43,603 bases of DNA from DASUTB01 sp036374835 (GCA_036374835.1 DASUTB010000079.1:1-43603); one strand, 5' to 3'. Shown: positions 8,450-17,416, counted from the stretch's first letter. The notes: generated by a model not told the origin, from the sequence alone. Numbers and translations: made by a program.

Positions 8450-9499
8450 ATGAAGGCTCTCGTATACCACGGCCCGGGCCGGCGTTCCTGGGAGGACGTG
8501 CCCGATCCCGATATCAAGGATCCGGAGGATGCGATCGTCCGCGTGGATGCCGTGACTATCTGCGGAACCGACTTGCACATCCTGGGCGGCGATGTCCCGA
8601 CCGTCGATGGCGGCCGGATTCTCGGCCACGAAGCCGTCGGCACGGTCGAGAAGGTGGGGGCCGGCGTCCGCAATGTCTCCACCGGTGATCGCGTGCTGCT
8701 GTCCTGCATCACTGCGTGCGGGCGCTGCCGCTACTGCCGCGAAGCCAGGTACGGCCAGTGCCTCGGCGGCGGCGGTTGGATTCTCGGCCACCGCATCGAC
8801 GGCACGCAGGCTGAGCGGGTGCGCGTCCCGTTCGCGGACACATCGACACACCGGCTGCCCGATGAGGTGAGCGACGAGGCCGCGCTGATGCTAGCCGACA
8901 TTCTGCCCACGTCCTACGAGGTCGGCGTGCTGGCGGGCCAGGTGCGACCGGGCGACACGGTCGTCATCGTCGGGGCGGGCCCGATCGGGCTGGCCGCGGT
9001 TATGACGGCGCGGTTGCAGAGCCCGAGCAACATCGTCGTGATCGATCCGGCACCTGCCCGCCGGGACGCCGCCGGATCTCTCGGAGCGAACGTGCTGCTG
9101 GACGTCGATGCGGACGCCGGAAAGGTCCTTGCGGACCTTACCGATGGGCTCGGCGCCGACGTGGCGATCGAGGCCGTCGGCACACCGGGCACGTTCGAAC
9201 AGTGTGTCGAACTCGTCAGAGCGGGCGGTCACGTCGCCAACGTCGGCGTCCACGGAGCTCCGGCGACCTTGCACCTCGAGACCGCGTGGATCCGTGACCT
9301 GACGATCACGACCGGACTTGTCGACACGTACTCAACGCCCACCTTGCTGCGGATGATCGCCGCGGGCCAGCTCGACGTCTCCGGCTTGGTGACGCACCGG
9401 TTCGGGCTCGAGGAGATGCAAGACGCGTACGACGTCTTCTCCCGCCCCGCCGAGACCGGCGCCCTCAAGGTCGTGCTGTACGGCGCCGACCGGGCGTGA
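8450..9499 (+). CDS. zinc-dependent alcohol dehydrogenase (MDR family)
   Basis: 349 aa from ATG 8450, chosen because GGAGGG stands six bases upstream; the ATG at 8435 lies inside that ribosome-binding site. Catalytic-zinc ligands appear in TICGTDLH and GHEAVG, the structural-zinc cysteines in CGRCRYCREARYGQC, and the NAD(P)-binding Rossmann turn in VIVGAGPIGLAA. Oxidises or reduces an alcohol/aldehyde pair with NAD(P); Adh genes of this type are common in actinobacterial stress islands. A strong hairpin follows the gene. Confidence 0.93.
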   Translation: MKALVYHGPGRRSWEDVPDPDIKDPEDAIVRVDAVTICGTDLHILGGDVPTVDGGRILGHEAVGTVEKVGAGVRNVSTGDRVLLSCITACGRCRYCREARYGQCLGGGGWILGHRIDGTQAERVRVPFADTSTHRLPDEVSDEAALMLADILPTSYEVGVLAGQVRPGDTVVIVGAGPIGLAAVMTARLQSPSNIVVIDPAPARRDAAGSLGANVLLDVDADAGKVLADLTDGLGADVAIEAVGTPGTFEQCVELVRAGGHVANVGVHGAPATLHLETAWIRDLTITTGLVDTYSTPTLLRMIAAGQLDVSGLVTHRFGLEEMQDAYDVFSRPAETGALKVVLYGADRA

Positions 9500-9505
9500 G
9501 GGCGA

Positions 9506-9539
9506 GCCGACAGTATGGCGGCACCGCCATGCTGTCGGC
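9506..9539. terminator. hairpin terminator after alcohol dehydrogenase
   Basis: GCCGACAGTATGGCGG pairs with CCGCCATGCTGTCGGC across a two- to four-base tip, one G-T pair only. It begins seven bases after the stop at 9499. Confidence 0.75.
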
Positions 9540-9560
9540 GCCGAGCCGTAGCTTGGTGAG

Positions 9561-10367
9561 ATGGCGAACGGGTCGTCGCCGAGGCCGCGTCGTCCACCTG
9601 TGCGTGCGTTAGTGACGGGCGGCGCCGCTGGAATCGGGCGCGCCGTCGCCGAGCGGCTCGCGGCCGACGGTGCGGCGGTGATGATCGTGGACGTGAACGC
9701 CGCGGCAGGTCAGCGGACGGCAGAGCAGCTCGGGGCGCTATTCGTAGCTGCGGATCTGTCGAGGCTCAGCGGTGTGCGGCAGATGATGGCGGCTGCCGGG
9801 AGCGAGCTCGGTGGTCTGAACATGTTGGTGAACAACGCCGGAGGACTGGTGGCGCCGGCCTACCCTGTCACCAGTGCCGACCGCTGGCTTCGCATGTTGG
9901 ACCTGAACCTCCGCGGGGTCATGCTCGCCACCCAACAGGCGATCGAAATGATGGGACCAGGTGGAGCGATCGTCAACGTCGCCTCCACCGCAGGGCTCGG
10001 CCACGGTCCACACCGCGCACCGGAGTATGCGGTTGCCAAGGCGGGGGTGATCCGGTTGACCGCGTGCCTGGCACCGCTGCGAGAGAGTCATGGGATTCGA
10101 GTCAATTGCGTCTGCCCAGGCCTGACCGATACACCTGCGTGGCGACGGGACCTGGCTGCTATGACGCCAGCCCAACGAGCCGGGGCTCCGCCGGCCATGC
10201 CCGCTGCGCAGGTGGCTGACGCTGTAATGGTGATGCTCACAGACGAGAACCTCGCCGGCCGGGTCTTGGTGTGCCAGCACGATCAGCCGTTCAGGCTGCT
10301 ACCAGTGCTCAGCGTGCCGGCTTACCTGCTGGAGTTGCCTGCCGAATTCACGCGGCGTTCGATGTAG
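9561..10367 (+). CDS. short-chain dehydrogenase/reductase (SDR)
   Basis: 268 aa classical SDR: cofactor loop TGGAAGIG, NNAG motif, Ser in VASTAG, and catalytic EYAVAK (Tyr and Lys), followed by VNCVCPGLTDTP. NAD(P)-dependent oxidoreductase of unknown substrate. No spaced ribosome-binding site precedes ATG 9561 (GGTGAG abuts it), so translation could be leaderless or start at GTG 9600. The 3' end overlaps the convergent GNAT gene by 20 bases. C-terminal 25 residues are unlike the usual SDR end. Confidence 0.88.
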   Translation: MANGSSPRPRRPPVRALVTGGAAGIGRAVAERLAADGAAVMIVDVNAAAGQRTAEQLGALFVAADLSRLSGVRQMMAAAGSELGGLNMLVNNAGGLVAPAYPVTSADRWLRMLDLNLRGVMLATQQAIEMMGPGGAIVNVASTAGLGHGPHRAPEYAVAKAGVIRLTACLAPLRESHGIRVNCVCPGLTDTPAWRRDLAAMTPAQRAGAPPAMPAAQVADAVMVMLTDENLAGRVLVCQHDQPFRLLPVLSVPAYLLELPAEFTRRSM

Positions 10368-10938
10368 CGGACACCGGCGTCGCTGGAGCGGTCGAGGCTC
10401 CGACCGTAGAGCGGTTCCCGTTCGGGGCAGGTTCCTGAAGCGGGACGGTGAGGTCGATGACGCCGTCGACGATCTGGGATGTCGCGGACGCCGCCATGCT
10501 CCGGGCGAGCCGGAGCATGCGCTCGTTGCTGGCCAGCACACTAGCTGTCAGCTCGGTGATCTGCTGTTTTCGTGCGGTGCGCGCGAGGTACTCCACCAAC
10601 TGTCGCCCGATACCGCGGCCCTGAAACGCGTCGCCCACCAGAATCGCGAGCTCAGCCCGGCTCTCATCGTCCTTGTCCCGCTCGAAGGAGGCGACGCCGA
10701 CGAGCTTGCCGCCGATCTCAGCACCCACGGCGGCGTGCTGCCGCGATGCAGGCCGGGTGAGCCGTTCGATCTCGGCACGAAGGTGGGAGTGGCTCGGCAC
10801 GGTGAAGAACCGCTGGTGAAGGCTCTCGTTCGAGGTATCGAGGAGAAGTTCGGCCACGCTCCGCGCATCGTTTCGGCCGAGCAGCCGGAGGGTCACGCCT
10901 GGGTCCGGTGCGCTGAGCGAGTGGCCATCAGCGGTCAT
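10348..10938 (-). CDS. GNAT family N-acetyltransferase
   Basis: 196 aa. GNAT core with acetyl-CoA loop VGDAFQGRGIGRQLVEYLA and the helix TELTASVLASNERMLRLARSM; N-terminal TLRLLGRNDARSVAELLL. It resembles the acetyltransferase module of actinobacterial protein lysine acetyltransferases, but no cyclic-nucleotide or acyl-CoA synthetase domain is attached. The C-terminal 35 residues (Pro/Ala/Ser rich) look disordered. Transcribed away from the flavodoxin gene across a region with two DosR-type boxes. Confidence 0.85.
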   Translation of the reverse strand: MTADGHSLSAPDPGVTLRLLGRNDARSVAELLLDTSNESLHQRFFTVPSHSHLRAEIERLTRPASRQHAAVGAEIGGKLVGVASFERDKDDESRAELAILVGDAFQGRGIGRQLVEYLARTARKQQITELTASVLASNERMLRLARSMAASATSQIVDGVIDLTVPLQEPAPNGNRSTVGASTAPATPVSATSNAA

Positions 10939-10973
10939 GACAACAGTGCACCGCGCCTCGCCATCTGTGGGCA

Positions 10974-11047
10974 GGGCCTAACGTCCTCGGTTGCGACGGG
11001 CGGACGGGCACGAGGTCAAGGCCGGCGGGAAACGGGCCGAAGGTCCT
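10974..11047. promoter_or_regulatory. two DosR-type boxes in divergent promoter
   Basis: GGGCCTAACGTCCT (10974-10987) and GGGCCGAAGGTCCT (11034-11047), 60 bases apart. The first is 36 bases from the GNAT start, the second about 100 bases before the flavodoxin start, so each gene may own one box. Confidence 0.55.
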
Positions 11048-11145
11048 TGCCGGACCGGTCGGCGGACCCTGTTCCGCGCACCTCGGCCGACCCGACCATG
11101 GCGGTGGTATGTGAAACCTGCCGGGAATGGAAGGAGTTGAGCGCG

Positions 11146-11655
11146 GTGAAGGCGCTCGTTGTTTACGAGTCGATGTACGGCAATACGCGTGACGTCGCCG
11201 AAGCGATCGGGGCCGGCCTGTCGTCGCGGGTCACCGTCGAGGTTGTCGAAGTGAGCTCCGCGCCGGAGGTTGTCGGTGACGAGGTGGAGTTGGTCGTAGT
11301 CGGGGGCCCGACGCATGCGTTCGGCATGTCGCGCTCCAGCACGCGTGCGGACGCGGCGCAGGAGGCGCCCGTGGTGTCTGCCGGGCAGGGTATCCGCGAG
11401 TGGGTCGAGAACGTCCGGTTGCCCGCTGCCGTCCGCGCGGCGACGTTCGACACCAAGGTCATAAAGCCTCGTTTCCCGGGTTCTGCCGCGGCGGCCGCAG
11501 CCAAGCGGCTGCGCCGCAAGAGTGTCCGGCTCATCGCGCAGCCGATGACGTTCTACGTCACCGGCAAGCAGGGGCCGGTGGCCACCGGAGAGCTGGGACG
11601 AGCGCGCCGGTGGGGTGAAATGCTCGCACCGGAGACGCGTCGCGTCGCCGCGTAG
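11146..11655 (+). CDS. flavodoxin-domain protein
   Basis: 169 aa from GTG 11146, placed by AAGGAG nine bases upstream; the next residues, KALVVYESMYGNTRDVAEAI, contain the FMN-phosphate loop (S-M-Y-G-N-T) that starts flavodoxins. VVVGGPTHAFGMSR is the second flavin loop. Electron-transfer or reductase partner of unknown kind. An upstream in-frame ATG at 11098 would add CETCREW and is judged unlikely. Confidence 0.85.
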   Translation: MKALVVYESMYGNTRDVAEAIGAGLSSRVTVEVVEVSSAPEVVGDEVELVVVGGPTHAFGMSRSSTRADAAQEAPVVSAGQGIREWVENVRLPAAVRAATFDTKVIKPRFPGSAAAAAAKRLRRKSVRLIAQPMTFYVTGKQGPVATGELGRARRWGEMLAPETRRVAA

Positions 11656-11676
11656 CAGGATGGGCACGCAACCGAA

Positions 11677-11712
11677 TGGGGCGGGCGCACGATCTCCTGA
11701 CGCGCCGCCCCA
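11677..11712. terminator. bidirectional hairpin between flavodoxin and hsp20
   Basis: TGGGGCGG (11677-11684) pairs with CCGCCCCA (11705-11712), with GCGC on both inner sides giving a longer, bulged stem. It lies between two convergent stops. Confidence 0.6.
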
Positions 11713-11724
11713 CTCTCCGGTGGG

Positions 11725-12138
11725 TCAGTCCGCTTGCTTGACCGGGATGCGCTTCGCGCTCTCGGCCGGTTCCTTGAGGCCGACCGACACCTCGAGGATT
11801 CCCTTCTCGTAGACGGCGGTCACGTCGTCCTCATCGGCGCCCGCCGGAAGGGTGAGCGAGCGGGTGAACGCGCCGTACCGGAACTCGGTGCGGCTGCCTT
11901 CGTGTTCTTCCTCCTTGCGCTCACCGTGGATGGTGAGCACGCCGTTCTTGACACTGATCTCGACGTCGGACTCGGGGTCGATGCCGGGCAGTTCGGCCCG
12001 CAGCACGTACTGGCCGTCGCGGGTGAACTCCTCGCAACGGATCATCTGCGCGGTGCGGAACGGGGCGAACGGCGCCTCGAGCAGATCGACGAGCTCGGGC
12101 AGCAGGCCACGCTGGCCCGAGCGGACGAGCGTTGTCAT
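11725..12138 (-). CDS. Hsp20/alpha-crystallin small heat-shock protein
   Basis: 137 aa from ATG 12138, with AAAGGAG upstream. The alpha-crystallin domain is clear: YVLRAELPGIDPESDVEISVKNGVL is the opening, FRYGAFTRSLTLPAGADEDDV the middle and YEKGILEVSV the closing strand; the tail KRIPVK carries the I-x-V/I-type oligomer motif (IPV). ATP-independent chaperone; hspX of the mycobacterial DosR regulon is the family's best-known hypoxia member. Its ATG overlaps the stop of the glycosyltransferase (ATGA), so the two are translated together from the promoter at about 13.38 kb. Confidence 0.93.
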   Translation of the reverse strand: MTTLVRSGQRGLLPELVDLLEAPFAPFRTAQMIRCEEFTRDGQYVLRAELPGIDPESDVEISVKNGVLTIHGERKEEEHEGSRTEFRYGAFTRSLTLPAGADEDDVTAVYEKGILEVSVGLKEPAESAKRIPVKQAD

Positions 12139-13301
12139 CGCGGTCTCCTTTCTAGTAGATCGTTCAGTTGACCGATTCCACGTTCTGTCGGCCAGGTGGC
12201 CGGCGCGTCGGTCGGATGCACGTACGGGCCGGCGGTGCCTGCCGAGCGGGGCTCTGGAATGTTCATCGCGGCGCTGTCGCCGTCGTGTGCGAGCACGCGG
12301 TGGTAGAGACGCACGTGGTCGTGTGCCATCCGCTCGAGCGAGAACTCTCGCTCGACACGACGCCGGCATGCGGCACGATCCAGTTCTTGGACCTTGTCGA
12401 CGGAGGCTGCGAGCACGCCGTCGTCAGCACCGAGATAGCCGGTCTGGCCGTGGTCGACGATCTCCGGCGCCGCGCCGTTGGGAAACGCGAGCACTGGTGT
12501 GCCGGAGGCTTGCGCCTCGGCCATCACGAGCCCGAACGGCTCGCGCCACTGGATCGGGTTCAGCAGCGCGTGGGCGCTGCGGAACATCTCGAGACGGCGT
12601 TCAAGCGGTTGCTCGACGGGGAGTTCGTCGCCGGGATCGAGTAGTGGCCTGACCTGCTCTTCGAAGTAGATCTTCTCGGCCGGTTCCCGGACCTTCGTCG
12701 CCATCACGAGCGGCCAGCCGGCCTCCTTGGCGATACGGACGGCGTTGTGCACGCCCTTGGTGGGTGACATCCGGCCGACGAACAGAAGGTAGCCACCGTC
12801 GCCCGGACCGGGTCGGTAGACCTCCAGATCGATGCCGTGGTGGATCACAGCCGAGATCGGAACGCCGCGCGCGGACGCGGCATGGGAGTGCGAGATCGCC
12901 ACGACCGACGCGTGCTCGGCGATCCGCGCGTAGATCCGGCGGGTCTGGTCGGTGAAGGGCCCGTGGTTCGTCGCCACCACTGGTGGTTGACCCGGTGGAC
13001 GGCGCCCGGCCATAAGTGGGCCGAGTGTGGTGTGGTCGTGGATCACATCCATATCGGACAGCGCCTCGTAGGCGGCCAAAACGTGATCGGTCTCGGCCAT
13101 GGTGTCGCCCATGAGATCGACGGCGGTCGGAAAGAGATGATCACGTGATACGGGACACGTGGACTCGCCGACGGTGAAAAGCCGGACATGGTGGCCGATA
13201 GCCTGAAGGCCCCGGGCAAGGTTGTCGATGACGGCTTCAGTGCCACCGTAGGCAGGTGGCGGAACGGGTACCCACGGTGGGGCGATAATGCCGATTTGCA
13301 C
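12135..13301 (-). CDS. glycosyltransferase, GT4 family
   Basis: 388 aa from GTG 13301 (VQIGIIAPPWVPVPPPAYGGTE); the longer reading to 13571 runs through the promoter and is rejected. GT-B fold: N-terminal glycine-rich acceptor loop AYGGTEAV, C-terminal donor-site VGRMSPTKGV and the E-x7-E motif EPFGLVMAEAQASG. Transfers an activated sugar, often in glycoconjugate or trehalose/glycogen-like synthesis; acceptor unknown. A leading AAGAGAA gives weak ribosome binding. Linked by ATGA overlap to hsp20, with DosR-type boxes 77-112 bases upstream. Confidence 0.9.
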   Translation of the reverse strand: MQIGIIAPPWVPVPPPAYGGTEAVIDNLARGLQAIGHHVRLFTVGESTCPVSRDHLFPTAVDLMGDTMAETDHVLAAYEALSDMDVIHDHTTLGPLMAGRRPPGQPPVVATNHGPFTDQTRRIYARIAEHASVVAISHSHAASARGVPISAVIHHGIDLEVYRPGPGDGGYLLFVGRMSPTKGVHNAVRIAKEAGWPLVMATKVREPAEKIYFEEQVRPLLDPGDELPVEQPLERRLEMFRSAHALLNPIQWREPFGLVMAEAQASGTPVLAFPNGAAPEIVDHGQTGYLGADDGVLAASVDKVQELDRAACRRRVEREFSLERMAHDHVRLYHRVLAHDGDSAAMNIPEPRSAGTAGPYVHPTDAPATWPTERGIGQLNDLLERRPR

Positions 13302-13377
13302 TGGTACGATTCTCTTTTCGGCGTTGCGGTGTATTCTGGGCGCCTTGAGTACACCACGACACCGGTTCGAGCGAGTA

Positions 13378-13413
13378 GGGTCCAACGTCCCACGGAGTGA
13401 GGTCAGAAGTACC
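13378..13413. promoter_or_regulatory. paired DosR-type boxes
   Basis: Strong box GGGTCCAACGTCCC at 13378-13391 and weaker AGGTCAGAAGTACC at 13400-13413, starts 22 bases apart. They lie in the 204-base divergent gap between the glycosyltransferase-hsp20 operon and the DUF2157 gene. Confidence 0.6.
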
Positions 13414-13505
13414 GAGATGACTGTGATCGCTTCCGTTTGGTGCGCTGATATTGAGGTGACCAAGGACCCTTCCGGGATAGCGTGCTGGCTCTGAGACTTG
13501 TCCGT

Positions 13506-14447
13506 ATGAACCCACTTGTCGCAGATGAGAGTTCGCAGCTCTCGGCGAACCTCGACCGCTGGGTGTCGCAAGGCTTCATCAGCCGCGAGCAGGCCGACCG
13601 GATTCTTGCCGCCGAGCAGGCGACGCCCGGTCGTGGCGGTCCATCCCTGCTGACCGAGGCGCTCGGCTACGTGGGCGGGGTCCTCATCCTCGTGGCGGCC
13701 ATCTGGATCGGCGCCGAGCTCTGGGAGGAGATGGCGGTGGCCGGCCGGCTCGGGATCCTCGCGGGAGCCGCGATCGTCCTCGTCGTCGGCGGCCGTGCCG
13801 TGCCCGCTCGACCGGGAACGGCGAATGGGCGGCTGCGGGCCATGCTGTGGCTGCTCTCGACCGCGTCCTTCGCCGGTCTACTGGTGCAGATCGGCGAAGA
13901 TCTCTTCGACTGGCGGCGGGACGAGGACGTCGTGCTACTCGCGGCCGGCGGCACCACGATCTACGCCGCGGCGTTGTGGTCTCGGTGGCGCAGTCCCTTG
14001 CAGCACGCGGCGACGTTCATCGCGTTGCTCATCACGGCTGCGGTGCTCCCGTCCTATCTCGACGGCAGCGAGCAGCTTCACGGCGTCGCAGTGTGGATCG
14101 TCGGCGTCGGATGGCTGGCGGCCGCCCAGCTCGGCCGGCTCCATCCGCGGTGGACGGCACACGCCCTCGGAACGGCGGCCGTTCTGTTCGGCGCTCAGTC
14201 CACGACGGGCGCAGAGTGGGGCTATCCGCTGGCCCTCGTGAGCCTGGCCGCCTTGGTGGGGGCAGCCGTGGTTGTCGGTGACCTGGTGATGCTGGGCGTT
14301 TCCGCGGCAGGTGCGGCGGTCATCGTCCCCTCGGCGATGTCCCACTACTTCCCGAGCGGCGTGACGGGCCCGCTCGCCGTGCTGATCGTCGGCGTCCTGC
14401 TTGTACTGGCCGCGATCGGCACTACGAAACGCCGGGCAAAACCTTGA
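13506..14447 (+). CDS. DUF2157 multi-TM membrane protein
   Basis: 313 aa from ATG 13506; no clear ribosome-binding site, in-frame CTG/TTG codons upstream are not used here. The N-terminal soluble stretch LDRWVSQGFISREQADRILAAE is the DUF2157 opening, then about nine hydrophobic helices (first GYVGGVLILVAAIWIGAEL). Integral membrane protein of unknown function. Divergent from the glycosyltransferase, sharing the boxes at 13.38-13.41 kb. Confidence 0.85.
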   Translation: MNPLVADESSQLSANLDRWVSQGFISREQADRILAAEQATPGRGGPSLLTEALGYVGGVLILVAAIWIGAELWEEMAVAGRLGILAGAAIVLVVGGRAVPARPGTANGRLRAMLWLLSTASFAGLLVQIGEDLFDWRRDEDVVLLAAGGTTIYAAALWSRWRSPLQHAATFIALLITAAVLPSYLDGSEQLHGVAVWIVGVGWLAAAQLGRLHPRWTAHALGTAAVLFGAQSTTGAEWGYPLALVSLAALVGAAVVVGDLVMLGVSAAGAAVIVPSAMSHYFPSGVTGPLAVLIVGVLLVLAAIGTTKRRAKP

Positions 14448-14499
14448 CGCTTCGACCGGCGGTCCGGTTCATGCCGGGGTAGCCGGATCCGCGTGGTAT

Positions 14500-14535
14500 A
14501 GGTCGCCGGACTCTGTGCCATAGGCCGTTCGACTC
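14500..14535. promoter_or_regulatory. paired degenerate DosR-type boxes before CBS gene
   Basis: AGGTCGCCGGACTC (14500-14513) and AGGCCGTTCGACTC (14522-14535), starts exactly 22 bases apart and very alike (AGG-x-C-N4-GACTC). Each alone is weak (6 of 10), but the copy and spacing match the other pairs; 55 bases before the CBS start. Confidence 0.45.
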
Positions 14536-14590
14536 TTCGGGTGGCGGTTCCGGTAGTCATATCGTCGAGGTGAGGCTCGAGGAGGTTCCC

Positions 14591-14986
14591 ATGCGTACGC
14601 TCGTCCGAGATCTGATGACCGCCGATGTGGCGGCCGTCCAACCCGATACACCCGCCCGCACCGTTGCCGAGCTACTGGCTAACCGGCAGATCAGCGCCAT
14701 GCCGGTGGTGGACCACGACTGCCATGTTGTCGGTGTGGTTTCGGAGGTCGATGTGCTGCACCACCTCCACACCGACCAGACGGCGGGCACGATGATGTCC
14801 AGCCCGGCGATCACCGTGCTGGCCGATCAGAGCGCGGACGTCGCCGCGCACCTTATGGAGCAGCACGGCGTCAAGCGATTGCCCGTGGTCGACGACATGG
14901 GCCGGCTCGCCGGAATCGTGAGCAGGAGTGACCTGATCCGCGCATATGCACGTGGCAGGCTTCCGAGCGTGAACACGGCAGGGTGA
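14591..14986 (+). CDS. tandem CBS-domain protein
   Basis: 131 aa from ATG 14591, placed by GAGGAGG five bases upstream. Two CBS units: VRDLMTADVAAVQPDTPARTVAELL...MPVVDHDCHVVGVVSEVDVL and MMSSPAITVLADQSADVAAHLM...LPVVDDMGRLAGIVSRSDLI. Such stand-alone pairs bind adenosine nucleotides (family knowledge) and are frequent in hypoxia islands; ligand and partner unknown. Stops 11 bases before the convergent glycogen-debranching-like gene. Confidence 0.92.
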   Translation: MRTLVRDLMTADVAAVQPDTPARTVAELLANRQISAMPVVDHDCHVVGVVSEVDVLHHLHTDQTAGTMMSSPAITVLADQSADVAAHLMEQHGVKRLPVVDDMGRLAGIVSRSDLIRAYARGRLPSVNTAG

Positions 14987-14997
14987 CGGCGCGTCGC

Positions 14998-17130
14998 TCA
15001 CCGTATCGTCGGCGGACGCGGCTGGTGCACGACCTCGAGCGCTCTTGCCCCAGTTCCGCCGATCTTCGTGGCACCGTCGGCAAGGTCGATCGTCAGCTGC
15101 CACCGCCCGATCTCCAGACCACCGACGTGGAGGGGCAGGTAACGGGCGGGGACCTCGGGCGCGCACCAGAGCCGGCCGGACGGTACCGCTGGATCGAGCC
15201 GCAGCATGCTGCGCATGAGCAGTAACGGAGCGGCCGACGCCCACGCTTGCGGGGAGCAGGCGGTTGGGTACGGGATGGGTGCACCGTAGTCGGCGCGGGC
15301 GAAACCGCAGAACACCTCGGGAAGCCGGTAGCCGAAGGATTCGGCGGCGGCGAACTGCGCTTCGACGACCCGTTGTGCATGGGCTACGAAGCCGTAACGC
15401 ATCAAGCCCGCGACGCACAGCGCGTTGTCGTGCGGCCAGACCGACCCGTTGTGGTAGCTCATCGGGTTGTACGCCGCCATAGACGAGGCGAGGGTACGGA
15501 TGCCCCAGCCGCTGAACATCTCGTCGGAGAGCAGGTGATCGGCGACCGACTCGGCCTTGTCCTCATCGACGATGCCGGTCCACAGACAGTGGCCCATGTT
15601 GGAGGCCAGGGCGTCGATCGGTCGCTTGTCACCGTCGAGTCCCAACGCGTACCACCCGCGGTCGGCAAGCCAGAAGGCCTCGTTGAAGGCCTCCTTCAGC
15701 CGGCGCGCCTTGTCCGACCAATGCCGGGCGGTGGCGTCGTCCCCTTCCTCGGTGGCGAAGTGGGACCGTGCGACGTATGCCGCGTAGGCGTAGCCCTGAA
15801 CCTCGGCGAGCGCTATCGGCGGGTGCGGGATTCGTCCGTCGGCGAACGTGATGCCGTCCCACGAGTCCTTCCACCCCTGATTGACGAGCCCCTGGCCGGT
15901 ACTGCGGGAGTACTCGACGAAGCCGTCGCCGTCGTCGTCGCCGAACTTCTCGATCCACTCCAACGCTCGATCGGCGTGGGGGAGTAGGGCGCGTACTGCG
16001 GCGTCGTCGGCCCCCCAGCGGCGCAGCTCGCCGAGCAGCATCACGAACAGCGGGGTCGCATCGGCCGTCCCGTAGTACACGTTGCGCCCGCCCAGCGCGA
16101 ACGTGGCTTCCGGGCCGAAGCGGGTCTCGTGCAGGATCTTGCCCGGCTCCTCCTCGGTCGCCGGGTCGACGGCCTGTCCCTGGTGAGCGGCCAGGGTCTG
16201 GAGTGTGCCGACCGCCAGTTCGGTATCCAGCGGCAGGAGCATCCAGGACGTCAAGAGCGAGTCCCGGCCGAACAGGGCCATGAACCAGGGGGCGCCTGCT
16301 GCGACGACCGGTCGTTCGGGGTGTTCGGGGTCGAAGATCCGCAGGGCGCCGAGATCCTCGACACTGCGCTGGAGGACCTCGGCGAGAGTTCGGTCACCGG
16401 TGCTGACCTGCGGGCTCTGCCGCCGCCACTCACGGAGCTTGCGGGCCGGCATGGCGTGCTCGACCGGCCGGCCGCGGGGGTGCCGCAGCGAGATCGCGAT
16501 GTCGTCGACGCTCGGCACCGCCTCCACGCTGACCGTCCACTCGGCATGCGCCGGAAGGTGAAGCTGCCAGCGAAGGATGCTATCGGTGATCTCCGGATTC
16601 GCGTCCGCACGGATGGTCATCCCCAACCGATGGTGTCGCCGGCGGCGGGTGATTTGCATGGCCGAATCGCTCACGGCGCGATGGACACCTTCCGGAGCGC
16701 TCACCCGTTCCTCCTTGACTTCGAAGAGATCAGCGAAGTCGGCGTCGATGGTGAGCGTCAGCACGCACGTGGTCTCCCGCGCGGTGACGTTGCGCAGTGT
16801 GATGTCCTCCCGCATTCCGTCACCGACATACCGTCGCCGCACGATCAGCAGGTCGCTGGTAGCCGGCCCGGCGGGGCCGACGACGTGGCCGAGGAACGTT
16901 CCGGCGAAGGGTTCGTCCGTGCGCATCGTGAGCGGCTCCGGCATGGCGCCGTTGATCGCAAGCTCCCAGCGAGAGATGACGCGGGTGTCGCGGACGAACA
17001 GGCCGTGCGGACGGCCCGCGACGATGTCGCCGTCGCCCGCGCTGAGGCAGAACGTCGATCCTTCGACGAGCGTCACGGTTCCTGCGCCGTGCCGGGCGGG
17101 CGCGGTGTCCGGCGCCCACGGTTGGGCCAT
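14998..17130 (-). CDS. glycogen debranching (amylo-alpha-1,6-glucosidase)-like enzyme
   Basis: 710 aa from ATG 17130, with GAGGTGA just upstream; the reading to 17385 is rejected because it overlaps the small zinc-ribbon gene. N-terminal domain of the bacterial debranching-enzyme type (FCLSAGDGDIVAGRPHGLFVRDTRVISRW) and a C-terminal (alpha/alpha)6 barrel with APWFMALFGRDSLLTSWM, WKDSWDG and SYHNGSVWPHDN. Likely removes side branches from glycogen or a related alpha-glucan. Probably co-transcribed with the zinc-ribbon gene from the boxes at 17.42 kb. Confidence 0.9.
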   Translation of the reverse strand: MAQPWAPDTAPARHGAGTVTLVEGSTFCLSAGDGDIVAGRPHGLFVRDTRVISRWELAINGAMPEPLTMRTDEPFAGTFLGHVVGPAGPATSDLLIVRRRYVGDGMREDITLRNVTARETTCVLTLTIDADFADLFEVKEERVSAPEGVHRAVSDSAMQITRRRRHHRLGMTIRADANPEITDSILRWQLHLPAHAEWTVSVEAVPSVDDIAISLRHPRGRPVEHAMPARKLREWRRQSPQVSTGDRTLAEVLQRSVEDLGALRIFDPEHPERPVVAAGAPWFMALFGRDSLLTSWMLLPLDTELAVGTLQTLAAHQGQAVDPATEEEPGKILHETRFGPEATFALGGRNVYYGTADATPLFVMLLGELRRWGADDAAVRALLPHADRALEWIEKFGDDDGDGFVEYSRSTGQGLVNQGWKDSWDGITFADGRIPHPPIALAEVQGYAYAAYVARSHFATEEGDDATARHWSDKARRLKEAFNEAFWLADRGWYALGLDGDKRPIDALASNMGHCLWTGIVDEDKAESVADHLLSDEMFSGWGIRTLASSMAAYNPMSYHNGSVWPHDNALCVAGLMRYGFVAHAQRVVEAQFAAAESFGYRLPEVFCGFARADYGAPIPYPTACSPQAWASAAPLLLMRSMLRLDPAVPSGRLWCAPEVPARYLPLHVGGLEIGRWQLTIDLADGATKIGGTGARALEVVHQPRPPTIR

Positions 17131-17191
17131 CACGTCACCTCTTCGCACTCCGAGAAGTACACAATATGGCAAACCGGCTCGTTCAGCGCGG

Positions 17192-17380
17192 CTAGCGTTC
17201 GTCGGAAACGGAGAAGAAGCGGCCGAGGACGAAGCGCCAGCGACCGGCACACGACGGGCAGCGGAATATCGGCACGTCGGTTCCCAGCACGGCCTGAAGG
17301 CCCAGGTGGCCACATCCCGGGCAGCGGTTCGGCGGCTGGAAGACGGCGGCGAAATCCAGGTGGGCGGTGTAGGTCGCCAT
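17192..17380 (-). CDS. small zinc-ribbon protein
   Basis: 62 aa from ATG 17380. Two Cys pairs, RCPGCGHLG and FRCPSCAGRW, spaced as a zinc ribbon; the rest is short and aromatic (MATYTAHLDFAAVF, GRFFSVSDER). The longer start at 17440 would run through the DosR-type box and is rejected. No family name recognised. It opens the operon with the debranching enzyme (61-base gap) and has a box 37 bases upstream. Confidence 0.7.
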   Translation of the reverse strand: MATYTAHLDFAAVFQPPNRCPGCGHLGLQAVLGTDVPIFRCPSCAGRWRFVLGRFFSVSDER

Positions 17381-17416
17381 GCCACCAGTACACCGCAGGC
17401 GGCAGGCGGCGTGCCA

